From assembly GCA_903886985.1 (NCBI GenBank), contig CAISOI010000333.1, positions 1 to 5,446 on the forward strand: a stretch of DNA of 5,446 bases, read 5' to 3'. This DNA is from an uncultured Chthonomonas sp. Lineage in GTDB: Bacteria; Armatimonadota; Chthonomonadetes; Chthonomonadales; CAJBBX01. Positions 4,987-5,446 of this stretch are shown here, in pieces. The first letter of the stretch is position 1. Every line of letters begins with the position of its first letter. Under the pieces are notes generated by a model. That model saw only the letters and a list, made by a program, of their open reading frames with translations, did no database searches and was not told the origin of the DNA. The position numbers and the translations under genes are program-made.

Positions 4987-5446
4987 TTGTATAAGGCATT
5001 CAGTCCGGGCAATCTGGGAATGCGAGACTTGAGTTTGGTCGATAGTATCGAATTAGCACGAGCTGCGGGATACGACGGACTGGAAGTCAATGCGCAACAA
5101 ATTACGGACGAAATTAAACTGCACGGTTCCAACGGGGTAATTACACTCTTTAATAATGCGGGATTGAAACCTGCTGGATTTCCCTTGCCGGTGGAGTGGC
5201 GCAAAGATGATGAAGAATGGCTGAACGGATTGGCAGGACTTATCGAATCGGCGGAGGCGGTCGCATCGATTGGATGCACCAGGTGCTTCACGTGGGTGAT
5301 GCCATGCTCCAATTTGAGACCGCTGGGCGAGAATATTATTTTTCACATTGAACGCCTGAAGCCAGTTGCAAATATCTTAAACGAATATGGCATTCAATTT
5401 GGACTGGAATTTATCGGTTCAAAACCATTGCGGGAATCCCAGACAT
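4987..5446 (+). CDS. Sugar phosphate isomerase/epimerase, TIM barrel (partial, runs off the right edge)
   Basis: The open frame continues to the window end, giving 153 N-terminal residues. They match the xylose-isomerase-like TIM-barrel family (AP_endonuc_2, PF01261), whose members isomerise or epimerise sugars or inositol derivatives using a divalent metal held by Glu, Asp and His residues. Visible signs are the first strand KAFSPGNLGM (3-12), helix SLVDSIELARAAGYDGLEV (16-34) with Glu33 ending strand 2, the AGLKPAGFPLPVEW segment (58-71), IGCTRCFTWVMP (95-106), and helix-strand RLKPVANILNEYGIQFGLEFIG (123-144). Glu141 in GLEF is the usual metal-binding Glu. The remaining ligands and the C-terminal half lie beyond the window. 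The start is a TTG; the next in-frame Met is residue 12, which would remove strand 1. It follows the DraG-like gene by 21 bp on the same strand with no terminator between, so the two are very probably co-transcribed. The substrate cannot be told from this half. Confidence 0.82.
   Translation, partial: MYKAFSPGNLGMRDLSLVDSIELARAAGYDGLEVNAQQITDEIKLHGSNGVITLFNNAGLKPAGFPLPVEWRKDDEEWLNGLAGLIESAEAVASIGCTRCFTWVMPCSNLRPLGENIIFHIERLKPVANILNEYGIQFGLEFIGSKPLRESQT

Noticed and set aside
4968..4994. A tiny frame starting ATGATG (8 codons) overlapping the isomerase start
   Set aside because: It is in another frame, has no RBS of its own and ends at a TAA just inside the isomerase. It probably reflects chance rather than a leader peptide.
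4896..5346. Minus-strand open frames opposite the sugar isomerase
   Set aside because: The plus strand there encodes a clear TIM-barrel isomerase that runs off the edge; the antisense translations show no conserved motif.

Overview
The window is chromosomal DNA of moderate GC content from a bacterium, with four complete protein genes and one gene cut by the right edge. No rRNA, tRNA, CRISPR array, insertion sequence or phage gene was recognised. The lineage cannot be fixed from five genes. The pairing of a DraG-like (ADP-ribosylglycohydrolase fold) protein carrying C-terminal beta-sandwich modules with a sugar-phosphate isomerase/epimerase resembles genomes of Armatimonadota, Planctomycetota or Verrucomicrobiota; this is family-level recall and a low-confidence guess.

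Layout: (1) positions 1-200 are non-coding and lead into a GTG-started lipoprotein esterase of the feruloyl esterase/PHB depolymerase type (201-1037, +). (2) A convergent two-gene operon lies on the minus strand. A phosphinothricin-type GNAT acetyltransferase (1786-2307) is followed by an AlkD-like HEAT-repeat protein (1082-1789), and the two overlap by an ATGA. (3) A divergent intergenic region (2308-2553) carries a near-consensus housekeeping promoter reading right: TTGACA, 17 bp, TACAAT. (4) That promoter drives an 803-residue multidomain protein (2554-4965, +) made of a DraG-like domain, a long Pro/Ala/Glu/Thr/Val linker, an NEW3-like beta-sandwich and a C-terminal jelly-roll-like module. 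It is followed after 21 bp by a TTG-started sugar-phosphate isomerase/epimerase (4987 to the edge).

How the parts may work together: the rightward operon looks like carbohydrate handling, because a TIM-barrel sugar isomerase is paired with a DraG-fold hydrolase attached to carbohydrate-enzyme-type beta modules. The leftward operon looks like small-molecule detoxification or stress protection. The esterase stands alone and would act outside the cytoplasm, anchored by lipid. The most notable points are two proteins in recognisable enzyme families that appear to lack canonical catalytic residues. In the DraG-like protein the C-terminal metal motif reads D-A-G-G where family members usually have D-x-D. 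In the AlkD-like protein the Trp/Asp catalytic segment is replaced.
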